From Bacillota bacterium (GTDB lineage: Bacteria; Bacillota; Clostridia; Acetivibrionales; JAEZXR01): DNA of 29,437 nt. A program made the translations under genes and the position numbers. This document shows, piece after piece, positions 23,123 through 29,437 of the stretch (its first letter is position 1; each line of letters begins with the position of its first letter). The stretch is from positions 1 through 29,437 of the forward strand of contig JAEZXR010000097.1 of assembly GCA_023419605.1 (NCBI GenBank). Reading direction: 5' to 3'. The notes beneath the pieces were generated by a model that ran no database searches, was not told the DNA's origin, and was given only the letters and a program-made list of their open reading frames with translations.

Positions 23123-23545
23123 CTATAGCTGGCTTCTAATGGCGCTGATTACTTCTTCATATTCTTCTTCCGAAAGGTGAGTCTTGTTCGGATTCATCTC
23201 AAAGGTAGAACCCCAATTCTCTCCCCCTTCGTATTTGGGCACCAGATGCATATGAAGGTGCGGCATCTTATCGCCGTAAGCTCCATAGTTCATCTTGCCG
23301 GGACTAAATGCCTTGTAGATGGCAGCGGCAGCTCTGGCTACATCGGCCATGAAGGCGTTCATTTCCTCGGTGCTTAACTTAAACAGCTCCGTCTCATGAC
23401 GGTTATATGCCACTACGCATCTGCCTCTATGGGTCTGCTCTTTAAACAAGTATAGTGTCGATACACCCAATTGACCGATTTCAATCATCAGGTTGTACAG
23501 TCTTTCGTCTTTCATGCAATAGAAACAGTTCTTATCCAATTCCAT
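23123..23545 (-). CDS. HIT-family hydrolase/nucleotidyl hydrolase
   Basis: The 140-residue protein carries the histidine triad H-x-H-x-H (HLHMHLVPK, H96/H98/H100), with H98 and H100 near the catalytic position. An N-terminal CFYC pair and an RGRCVVAYNRH strand also fit. HIT proteins cleave nucleoside phosphoramidates or dinucleoside polyphosphates; exact substrates are usually unknown. ATG at 23545 follows GAGGGA. Its promoter is upstream with a palindrome over the -10. Single-gene unit. Confidence 0.9.
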   Translation of the reverse strand: MELDKNCFYCMKDERLYNLMIEIGQLGVSTLYLFKEQTHRGRCVVAYNRHETELFKLSTEEMNAFMADVARAAAAIYKAFSPGKMNYGAYGDKMPHLHMHLVPKYEGGENWGSTFEMNPNKTHLSEEEYEEVISAIRSQL

Positions 23546-23569
23546 GGGAATCCCTCGCTTTGTTCATAT

Positions 23570-23608
23570 GTATATAATGATTATATACTCCCCAGGCCAA
23601 TAAGTAAA
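23570..23608 (-). promoter_or_regulatory. Promoter of the HIT gene with a 19-bp perfect palindrome
   Basis: On the minus strand TTTACT (complement of 23603-23608) and TATAAT (complement of 23580-23585) are 17 bp apart. The -10 lies within GTATATAATGATTATATAC (23570-23588), a perfect inverted repeat with 9-bp arms about one central base, a candidate repressor site. Confidence 0.55.
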
Positions 23609-23700
23609 CAAGGAAGCCTATACACCTACATGCGGCAGCAAGGAATTCGCCTCGGGAGCAGGGCACTTTACCAACGATCCTCAGGCCTTACATGATTCCT

Positions 23701-24975
23701 TTATTTTACTACAACTGCAATTCCATCGGGAATTACAGTAATGCTTGCATCTTTTCCCTTCAGATCGAAGGCCCTCTGAAGTGCCTCCTCAAAGGTATAG
23801 GCATGCTCCATTTTCATGTCCTTGATAATCTGAGGATCGCATTGATCCGTCACCATAATAACCGTATGATTCATAAGGATTCTTGCCAGAATCTGTGACT
23901 GCCACTGGTCGTGCATGGTCCGGTTTCTCGGAATTTGCAGAATCCTGTTATATAGCTCTTCCGGAGACTGGGCCTCTTTTAAGGTCTTATAGATTCCCTC
24001 TCCGCCGGTTCCTTCATTACAAGCGGAAATCATGATAATAACCCCGCCCTTTTTACAGGTTGCCTCGCCGGCTGTCATTCCCTTTACAGCCTGGTAAATA
24101 TTCTGGTCAAGAGGGTATCCTCCATTGGTTGTTATGGCAATATCCGCGTCCTTCTTCTGAACCCCCGAAAGTTCCTCCACGAATTTGCAGCCCTGCTCAT
24201 GGGCCAGCTTGGCGTCGCCTGCGAAGGCATTGATGATTTTCTTGCTGCTATCGATAACTACATTCAGTATAAAGGCCAGCTTGGCTTTTTCCGCAGCATA
24301 AAGCATATCCTCATGGACCTTGTTGCCTTTCAGAACTCCTGTCCGTGAGGTAGGCTGGTGTAAAAATTCCGAGCAGTGGTTTGCCGCTATGGTCTCTGCG
24401 GAACAGATTCCCGGAAGTACGCTTTTTCTTCCGCCGGAAAACCCTGCAAACAGGTGGGGCTCTATAAAGCCTTCTGCAATAAGGAGTTCCGTTTCAACCG
24501 CAATTTTGTTTATTTTCAATTCCCCTCCGGAAGGAAGGATTCCGATTTGAACCATGTTTTCATCCTCTGTGGAGACATGGTTGACGATTTTTTCATTATT
24601 AACGATGTCCTTGCCGAATTTATCCGCCATTTCCTCCTTGCTGGTGGGTCTATGAAAGCCGGTAGAGATCAGAATGGTAATATCAATGTCCGGGTTACTC
24701 TTGCGAATTCTTCGAAGTACGATGGGCAGGGTGATTTTACTGGGAACCGGTCTGGTATGGTCTGAAGTGATAATGACCATATTTTTTTTGCCTTTTACGA
24801 GCTCTTCAATGGGATGGCTTCCGATGCAGTGATCCAGCGCATACTCTACCAATTCTTCCTGTGTCTTGTCCGTCTTATACGAATGCGCTTTGGACTCCAG
24901 CACGCCCAACAGATTCGCATCCGGTACAGTGATCTCCATCAGTTGCTTTGAATAGGGAACCTTAATTTCAGCCAT
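23701..24975 (-). CDS. larA: Nickel-dependent lactate racemase family protein (LarA)
   Basis: The 424-residue protein matches LarA, which interconverts lactate enantiomers (or epimerises related 2-hydroxyacids) with a nickel-pincer nucleotide bound to lysine. The residues reported for Lactiplantibacillus LarA are present at the same numbers: D72 and R75 in SDHTRP, H108 in STGFHRP, H174 in EPHLF, K184 in GGRKSVLPG, and Q295 and K298 in QNIYQAVK. ATG at 24975 follows AAGGAGAG; an earlier in-frame start is less likely. The cofactor maturation genes larB, larC and larE are not in this window, so they must be elsewhere for activity. The broader LarA family includes other hydroxyacid racemases and epimerases, so the substrate is not certain. 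Confidence 0.9.
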   Translation of the reverse strand: MAEIKVPYSKQLMEITVPDANLLGVLESKAHSYKTDKTQEELVEYALDHCIGSHPIEELVKGKKNMVIITSDHTRPVPSKITLPIVLRRIRKSNPDIDITILISTGFHRPTSKEEMADKFGKDIVNNEKIVNHVSTEDENMVQIGILPSGGELKINKIAVETELLIAEGFIEPHLFAGFSGGRKSVLPGICSAETIAANHCSEFLHQPTSRTGVLKGNKVHEDMLYAAEKAKLAFILNVVIDSSKKIINAFAGDAKLAHEQGCKFVEELSGVQKKDADIAITTNGGYPLDQNIYQAVKGMTAGEATCKKGGVIIMISACNEGTGGEGIYKTLKEAQSPEELYNRILQIPRNRTMHDQWQSQILARILMNHTVIMVTDQCDPQIIKDMKMEHAYTFEEALQRAFDLKGKDASITVIPDGIAVVVK

Positions 24976-25184
24976 AAATTTTCTCTCCTTTTTCATGTAA
25001 ACTGGTGACTTCATAGTAACAGTACTCACAATAGTAGTATATCAAAGTTCAAAGGAAGTATGTAGCCCCAATATTACCACTCCGGAAACCTCCTGTATAA
25101 AGCAAGACCCGAAGTTCAGGAAATGCAAACAATGCTGTATCTCTATTTCTATAAAATTTTCCGGTTTTCAACGAGAATAAAGGG

Positions 25185-25234
25185 AGGGATGCTTCCTACT
25201 GCCGGTAACTGTACTATCAGCAGGAAACATCCCT
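25185..25234 (-). terminator. Terminator of the dcd-HAD unit
   Basis: A 17-bp stem with two mismatches pairs 25185-25201 with 25218-25234 around a 16-base loop; on the minus strand it is followed by CCCTTTATT. It lies just past the HAD gene stop at 25244 and protects the larA promoter region. Confidence 0.75.
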
Positions 25235-25243
25235 CTTTTACTT

Positions 25244-25885
25244 TCATATCCACTTAACTACATCAACTAAGCGCTCTACGACGGGGACATTGCACTTTTC
25301 CAGCAGCTCTCTTTTTTGGTGCCCGTCTGCCACCAGAATACACCGGCATCCCATACCCGTTGCTACCTCAAAGTCGTGAACCGTATCCCCTACCATCAGA
25401 ACATTCTCTCCATTTGCGCCTAACCGCTGCATCAGGTTCCGGCCTGTCTGGAGTTTGCTGAATGCATGAATGTCCTCCAACCCTGCCGTATGCAGAAAAT
25501 AATCACGGATGCCGTAATGCTCCATACAGCTCTGCAGATAGTCCCGGTGGGCCGCTGACAATATGGATTGGGAAATTCCCATGGCAGCTACGGTATCCAG
25601 TACCTGTTTTGCGTCTTCCTTTAGGCCGCACCTGAAACAATCGGAACCAAATCGGCTTATATACTCTTCCGATATGCTTTCAAAGGGTTCTTTGGTAAAA
25701 TCAAACCCGATCCTTGCATAATAATCCTTTACCGGGAAACCGAACACTTCAAGATATCGGTCAACGGCTAGCGCCTTCAGCCCCCGTTTGGCCAGCAGCC
25801 GGTTCATGGTCTCTACGCAGAGCCAAACGTCGTCCAGCAGTGTTCCATTCCAATCCCATAGAATATGCTGTATCTCTTTTTTCAA
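25244..25885 (-). CDS. HAD-superfamily phosphatase (phosphoglycolate phosphatase-like)
   Basis: The 213-residue protein has the HAD motifs: I, DWNGTLLDD (nucleophile and acid-base Asp, with N in place of the usual D at the third position); II, ILSAAH; III, a Lys in SKLQTGRN; and IV, GDTVHDFEVA. A helical cap lies between I and II, as in subfamily IA phosphatases such as Gph/PpaX. It would hydrolyse a small phosphate ester. The start is TTG at 25885, 4 bp after AGGGGTG; a TTG six codons earlier lacks a ribosome site. It follows the dcd gene by 35 bp in the same direction, so the two are probably co-transcribed, which suggests but does not prove a role in nucleotide housecleaning. Confidence 0.85.
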   Translation of the reverse strand: MKKEIQHILWDWNGTLLDDVWLCVETMNRLLAKRGLKALAVDRYLEVFGFPVKDYYARIGFDFTKEPFESISEEYISRFGSDCFRCGLKEDAKQVLDTVAAMGISQSILSAAHRDYLQSCMEHYGIRDYFLHTAGLEDIHAFSKLQTGRNLMQRLGANGENVLMVGDTVHDFEVATGMGCRCILVADGHQKRELLEKCNVPVVERLVDVVKWI

Positions 25886-25920
25886 AGCTTCACCCCTATT
25901 CAATCCGTTTATCGCCGCCG

Positions 25921-26442
25921 TTATTTCTCAAAATCCCTGTACAGCAAGCTGGGCTGAATACCCGTATTATTCTGATATTTTCCGCTGGTATATTCTACAT
26001 ACTTCCCTTCAATGGAATGATAGTAAATCTGGCAGATCTCCACCATGGGATAAACTCTTATGGGCTGTATGCAGTGAATCTCCAGGGTCCAATACCCGCT
26101 GAAACCCACATCCCCGAATCCGGCTGTTACATGAATAAACAATCCCAGACGCCCTATGGAGGAGCGCCCTTCCAGCATCGGTACATATTTCTCCGTTTTG
26201 GTATACTCATGGGTCCTCCCCAAGTATAAGGTTCCCGGCTCCAGTACCAGCCCCTCTTCAGGAATGATAATCGTTTTTGTTTTGTTGGGCTTCTTCATGT
26301 CGAGAACATCCTCTTCATATACCAGAAGCTCGTTGTGCAGTCTCAGGTTATAGCTGTTCGGATTTAGGAGCTTTTCTTCGAAAGGCTCGATCTTAATTTC
26401 TTTATTCAGTTTATTTCTTATTTCCACTCCAGATAGTATCAC
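25921..26442 (-). CDS. dcd: dCTP deaminase
   Basis: The 173-residue protein has the signature EGRSSIGRLGLFIHVTAGFG (91-110) and GYWTLEI with catalytic Glu121, typical of Dcd, which converts dCTP to dUTP (some members directly to dUMP) for thymidylate synthesis. The family N-terminus MILSGVEIRN starts at a GTG at 26442, preceded by AGGGGG; the longer in-frame extension upstream is not supported. It heads a two-gene unit with the HAD phosphatase. An imperfect dyad AAGGG-TATAATTATA-T-CCCTT (26479-26499) lies upstream and contains a TATAAT on the coding strand. Confidence 0.9.
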   Translation of the reverse strand: MILSGVEIRNKLNKEIKIEPFEEKLLNPNSYNLRLHNELLVYEEDVLDMKKPNKTKTIIIPEEGLVLEPGTLYLGRTHEYTKTEKYVPMLEGRSSIGRLGLFIHVTAGFGDVGFSGYWTLEIHCIQPIRVYPMVEICQIYYHSIEGKYVEYTSGKYQNNTGIQPSLLYRDFEK

Positions 26443-26564
26443 AGGAATCCCCCTATTTTCATGTTCCCTTTTTATGCCAAGGGTATAATTATATCCCTTC
26501 ATTCACAGCACGCAACATAAATATTCCAACATTATATCATAGATGTCCCTTGTGAAAAACTCCC

Positions 26565-26593
26565 TTGACACAAAAACATATGTTCGGTATACT
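26565..26593 (+). promoter_or_regulatory. Consensus promoter with embedded LexA-like SOS box
   Basis: TTGACA (26565-26570) and TATACT (26588-26593) are 17 bp apart. Within the spacer, AAAACATATGTTCG (26573-26586) matches 12 of 14 positions of the Gram-positive LexA box CGAACRNRYGTTYG, including the AAC-ATAT-GTT core. LexA bound here would block the promoter until DNA damage. Confidence 0.7.
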
Positions 26594-26630
26594 ATTACCA
26601 ATAATTTCTTGAGAGTGAGCAAAGAATTGC

Positions 26631-27857
26631 ATGGAAAGAGTAACCATTAGCAAAGAGCAAGCCCGCCGGTTCCTTCTTACCTACCAGGGCTTGTGGCCCT
26701 CCTCCGCATTGGAGGGCAAATCCGGTATCCTTCGTTATGTGCGTCGTGTCGGCTGCATTCAGTTTGACCCTTTGAACATTGTCGGCTATAACCAGGAGCT
26801 GGTCTTACAGTCCCGGATCTCCGGCTTCCGGCCATTTATGCTGGAAGAGCTTCTGTATAAGGATCGAAAGCTGGTAGATGCCTGGGATAAAAACATGTCC
26901 ATCTATTCTACCGAGGACTGGCCTTATTTTCGGCGCAACAGAGAAGCTGCCCTGCACAGGCTGGGGAACAGCTCCCAGCCTGTTGTACCCATACTGCCGC
27001 AGGTCCGTAAAGAGTTTGAAGAGCGGGGTCCCTTGTCCTCTGCGGACTTGGACTTCAATGAAACCGTCAACTGGTCCTGGGCTCCAACACGGCTGTCACG
27101 AGCTGTATTGGAAAGTATGTACTTCTGGGGCGAACTGGTCATTCATCACAAAACCCGCACCCGAAAAGTATACGATTTGGCTGCCCGCCACATTCCCCAT
27201 GAATTGCTGCAGGCCCCTGAGCCCAATAGGACGGAGGAGCAGTATTATGCATGGTATGTTCTGCGGCGCATCGGAAGCATCGGGTTGTTATGGAACAAAT
27301 CGGGAGATGCCTGGCTTGGGATTTCCGGACTCAAAAGCGCAGAGCGCAGCCACGCTTTCTCGCAGCTGCTTCACGAGGGGAAAGTGATGGAGATCGGTGT
27401 AGAAGGCATAAAACCGTTGCTCTATATACGAAGTGAAGATAAACCCCTGCTGGATCACATCCTGGAATGTGGCAAGGCTTCGACCCGTGCCGCCATTCTT
27501 GCGCCCCTGGATAATCTGCTTTGGGACAGGCAGTTGGTAAAGGAGCTGTTTGAATTTGACTACCGCTGGGAAGTCTACAAGCCTGTGACCGAACGGCGCT
27601 ACGGTTATTATGTTCTTCCAGTGCTGTACGGGGACCGGTTCATAGCCCGTTTTGAACCGGGAAAAGATAAGCAGAGCGGTGCTCTCATTATAAAAAATTG
27701 GTGGTGGGAGCCTGATGTTACTCCGTCAAAGGAATTGCTCTCTGCCTTATCTCTCTGCTTTAAAGAATTTATCGCTTATTTGAACACGGATAGTATCCAG
27801 GTTGGTGCCTCCCTGTCGAAGGAGGCCAATTTAGGCTGGCTTGCAATTCACTCCTAG
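26631..27857 (+). CDS. AlkZ/YcaQ-like winged-helix DNA glycosylase
   Basis: The 408-residue protein belongs to the HTH_42 superfamily of DNA glycosylases (AlkZ, YcaQ/AlkX), which remove bulky or crosslinked alkylated bases. Near the N-terminus is RRVGCIQFDPLNIVG with Q44-F-D46, the QxD catalytic motif of YcaQ-type enzymes. Other typical parts are YNQELVLQSRI, LWDRQLVKELFEFDYRWEVY and RRYGYYVLPVLYGDRFIARF. It should act on interstrand crosslinks or alkylated purines. ATG 26631 has a GAGAGTGAG about 11 bp upstream. The LexA-like box in its promoter fits a DNA-damage repair role. Single-gene unit with a terminator downstream. Confidence 0.85.
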   Translation: MERVTISKEQARRFLLTYQGLWPSSALEGKSGILRYVRRVGCIQFDPLNIVGYNQELVLQSRISGFRPFMLEELLYKDRKLVDAWDKNMSIYSTEDWPYFRRNREAALHRLGNSSQPVVPILPQVRKEFEERGPLSSADLDFNETVNWSWAPTRLSRAVLESMYFWGELVIHHKTRTRKVYDLAARHIPHELLQAPEPNRTEEQYYAWYVLRRIGSIGLLWNKSGDAWLGISGLKSAERSHAFSQLLHEGKVMEIGVEGIKPLLYIRSEDKPLLDHILECGKASTRAAILAPLDNLLWDRQLVKELFEFDYRWEVYKPVTERRYGYYVLPVLYGDRFIARFEPGKDKQSGALIIKNWWWEPDVTPSKELLSALSLCFKEFIAYLNTDSIQVGASLSKEANLGWLAIHS

Positions 27858-27933
27858 GGACTGTCCTCCTTGTATCCTATAAAAAGCTTTGCAGGCACTT
27901 TGCAATCCCATTCCGTGATTTGCAAAAGCAAGT

Positions 27934-27971
27934 AAAAACCGTCTCCACCAGGTTATGTGGGGACGGTTTTT
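27934..27971. terminator. Bidirectional terminator between convergent genes
   Basis: AAAAACCGTCTCCAC at 27934-27948 pairs with GTGGGGACGGTTTTT at 27957-27971 (one mismatch), loop of 8 bases, T-runs on both strands. It serves both the glycosylase gene and the convergent flavoprotein gene. Confidence 0.9.
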
Positions 27972-27973
27972 GC

Positions 27974-28528
27974 TCATTGGCCTTTCTGTGCTATGGCCCT
28001 GGTACAGGCCCGTATGGTATCGATCTTATAGGATCTGGATTTCTGTGTTACGCTGATCAGGTCGAATATGTTGGCACCCATGTGCTTCAGCAGCCGTTCC
28101 ATTGATTCCAGGCTGCTTATGGTTCCATTCCCGCTTCCGCCCGCAGCTGCAACAGCTACAGCAAGCTTGCCATACATCAGGCTTTCTTCCTTTCTCAAAG
28201 CCTCACACCTTCGCAGCCGATCGAAGAACGACTTGGCCGATTCACTCATTTCTCCCCAATACACCGGTGTTATCAGCACATAAGCATCCGAATCGGCAAT
28301 GTCCTTATGAATCTGTTGGAAATCATCCTGGACCTGACAGGCATGGCTGTTGCGACAGGTTCCCCAGGCATTTCCGCAGGCATCGCACCGGCCTACAGCC
28401 ACTGCATTTAAATTGATGCATACCACCTCGGCACCGCCTTCTATGGCACCTTGTTCCGCGGCCTTGCCGCAAGCGGCTGTCAGTCCGTCCTTATTGGGAC
28501 TGCTTGTAAATATGATTATCTTCATCAT
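27974..28528 (-). CDS. NADPH-dependent FMN reductase/flavodoxin-like protein with Cys motif
   Basis: The 184-residue protein has a flavodoxin-like fold. KIIIFTSSPNKDGLT binds the FMN phosphate, followed by VYWGEMSESAKSFFDRL and an AAAGGSGNGT loop. Between them four cysteines (48, 51, 58, 64; RCDACGNAWGTC, then HACQVQDDF) resemble the Fe-S-binding segment of iron-sulfur flavoproteins (Isf). It would transfer electrons from NAD(P)H to FMN or a quinone/disulfide acceptor in the cytoplasm. The start is one of two adjacent ATGs at 28528/28525, with a GGGGGG tract just upstream. Likely a single-gene unit. Confidence 0.85.
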   Translation of the reverse strand: MMKIIIFTSSPNKDGLTAACGKAAEQGAIEGGAEVVCINLNAVAVGRCDACGNAWGTCRNSHACQVQDDFQQIHKDIADSDAYVLITPVYWGEMSESAKSFFDRLRRCEALRKEESLMYGKLAVAVAAAGGSGNGTISSLESMERLLKHMGANIFDLISVTQKSRSYKIDTIRACTRAIAQKGQ

Positions 28529-28834
28529 GACCCCCCTACTCTGAAATTTTTATCTTATTATATCACTATTCTATGTAGCAGAAGAAATTTTCTTGCTGGA
28601 ATACAAGCAGCTACATCGCAAAAATAATTTTGCAAGGAGCGAGGTAGATTTCCTCGACATGCTGTACATGGATTCTGCCACCGGAAATAAAATAAATAAG
28701 AGGGCTCACTGTAAAAAACAGTTGGATACTTTTCTTGCCTGGGCATACTACAGCGTATAGAGCGAAATTAATTTGTTTCGCATGCGAAATACCTGGGGAA
28801 AAGTATAGCACATAAATTAAGGAGGAAGAGTATT
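28529..28834 (+). other. Intergenic region dense in inverted repeats
   Basis: Between the divergent flavoprotein and HsmA-like genes there are several hairpins: GCAAAA-ATAA-TTTTGC (about 28619), CGAGG...CCTCG (about 28642), ACTGT-AAAA-ACAGT (about 28710) and the GCGAAA/TTTCGC array (28762-28789). A 33-codon frame starting at ATG 28660 (MLYMDSATGNK...) has a distant GAGG inside the second hairpin and is not supported as a gene. Promoters for either neighbour are unclear. Confidence 0.5.
28762..28789. promoter_or_regulatory. Array of GCGAAA half-sites, candidate operator
   Basis: TTTCGCATGCGAAA (28776-28789) is a perfect 14-bp palindrome, and a third half-site GCGAAA lies at 28762-28767, so TTTCGC at 28776 can pair with either side. 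It lies about 45-70 bp upstream of the HsmA-like gene start, near a possible promoter TACCTG-17-TAAATT (28790-28818). Confidence 0.5.
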
Positions 28835-29200
28835 ATGCTTGTTTACGCAATCGTGTTTATTAATGCAGCCTTTATATTTTATACCATCGGCGTATGGAGT
28901 GAGAAAGCGCAGGGCACTCTAAAGAAATGGCATCTGGTCGTCTTCTGGGTCGGGCTCCTCTGTGATACCCTGGGAACCACCTTTATGAGTAAACTGGCGC
29001 CCAAAGGTTTTGAATTCAGCTTCCACGGCGTTACGGGCCTGCTGGCCATTCTTCTGATGCTTTTTCATGTCGTATGGGCAACCTGGGTTTTGGTGAAAAA
29101 TAATGAACGGCTGAAAGCAAACTTCCATAAGTTCAGCTTGCTTGTATGGCTGATCTGGCTGATTCCCTTCGTATCCGGTGCGATTTTTAGCATGAGGTAG
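28835..29200 (+). CDS. HsmA-family (TIGR03987-type) membrane protein
   Basis: The 121-residue protein has four membrane helices (about 1-20, 34-52, 65-88 and 102-120) with conserved-looking polar residues in or near them: H33, D44 in GLLCDTLGTTFMSK, H64 in FHGVTG and H78 in LFHVVW. This pattern matches the HsmA/TIGR03987 family of four-helix proteins of unknown function, possibly heme- or metal-related because of the histidines. A perfect AAGGAGGAAG lies about 8 bp before ATG 28835. It appears to be transcribed alone. Confidence 0.85.
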   Translation: MLVYAIVFINAAFIFYTIGVWSEKAQGTLKKWHLVVFWVGLLCDTLGTTFMSKLAPKGFEFSFHGVTGLLAILLMLFHVVWATWVLVKNNERLKANFHKFSLLVWLIWLIPFVSGAIFSMR

Positions 29201-29437
29201 AGAAAGCCGCCAAAAACTAAGGCTGCTTTTCATTCATTAGAAAGAAGGCCCACGATGGATTTTTTACCCTGCCATGGGCTTTGCCTTTTATACCCACACT
29301 CCCCTTTCCCCAGGGTAAACGCATGAAATTTTTTGCGGGGTTTAAGGGGGGGCAAGCCCCTTTTAAATTTGAACTTTGGGGACAAAAGGACTACCCGTAA
29401 TTCAGAAAGGTGTGTCCCCATACCTTAAGAAAAAAAG
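29201..29437. other. Right-edge intergenic region with a GC-rich hairpin
   Basis: No gene is supported. A hairpin AAGGGG...CCCCTTTT lies at 29344-29364 (GGGG CAAG CCCC) with a T-tail, terminator-like on the plus strand and about 150 bp past the HsmA-like stop. The surrounding DNA has homopolymer runs. A minus-strand frame of 63 codons here has no ribosome site and an unusual composition. Confidence 0.45.

Noticed and set aside
29230..29421. A 63-codon minus-strand frame at the right edge
   Set aside because: No ribosome site, runs through a GC-rich hairpin and homopolymers, and no recognisable features.

Overview
The window looks like a chromosomal segment of a spore-forming, low-to-medium G+C Firmicute of the Clostridia type. 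The signs are strong AGGAGG ribosome sites, TTGACA/TATAAT promoters, a Spo0E-family phosphatase gene, a heterodimeric YheI/YheH-type ABC exporter, a nickel lactate-racemase homologue and a Gram-positive LexA-like box. I found no rRNA, tRNA or CRISPR array.

Positions 1 to about 8,400 are the right-hand end of an AT-rich prophage or integrative element. On the minus strand is an early-type module: cytosine methyltransferase, ERF annealing protein, Gam-like nuclease inhibitor, an AntA/AntB-KilAC antirepressor, a Cro-like regulator and three small genes not reported by a 60-residue ORF cut-off. On the plus strand are an ISL3-family transposase, a YjcQ-like gene and a lysogeny operon (CI-like repressor, ImmA-like protease, large serine recombinase). 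The recombinase gene ends at the element boundary, which lies inside a Tad/Flp pilus ATPase gene (cpaF/tadA). The ATPase frame is cut just before its Walker B and is followed upstream by tadZ/cpaE. The element is therefore a gene-splitting insertion whose precise excision could restore pilus ATPase function; the other half of the gene should lie beyond the left edge of the window.

From 10.6 to 19.2 kb the plus strand holds a 47-residue small gene coupled to a YgjP-like metallopeptidase, a diacylglycerol-kinase-family lipid kinase, a cluster of three uncharacterised envelope genes (Ser/Gly-rich secreted or anchored protein, DUF4178 protein, tandem-DUF350 membrane protein), and the two subunits of a heterodimeric ABC exporter, closed by a strong terminator.

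From 19.4 to 29.4 kb are short transcription units: a 57-residue Spo0E-like phosphatase, an EamA transporter, a short MerR regulator with a 19-bp-spacer promoter, a DUF3810 membrane metallopeptidase, a HIT hydrolase, LarA, a HAD phosphatase with dCTP deaminase, an AlkZ/YcaQ-type DNA glycosylase under a LexA-like box, an FMN reductase and an HsmA-type membrane protein. Several are separated by clear hairpin terminators.

The strongest leads are the interrupted tad ATPase, the Ser-rich/DUF4178/DUF350 cluster, and the SOS-type operator placed inside the promoter of the glycosylase gene.
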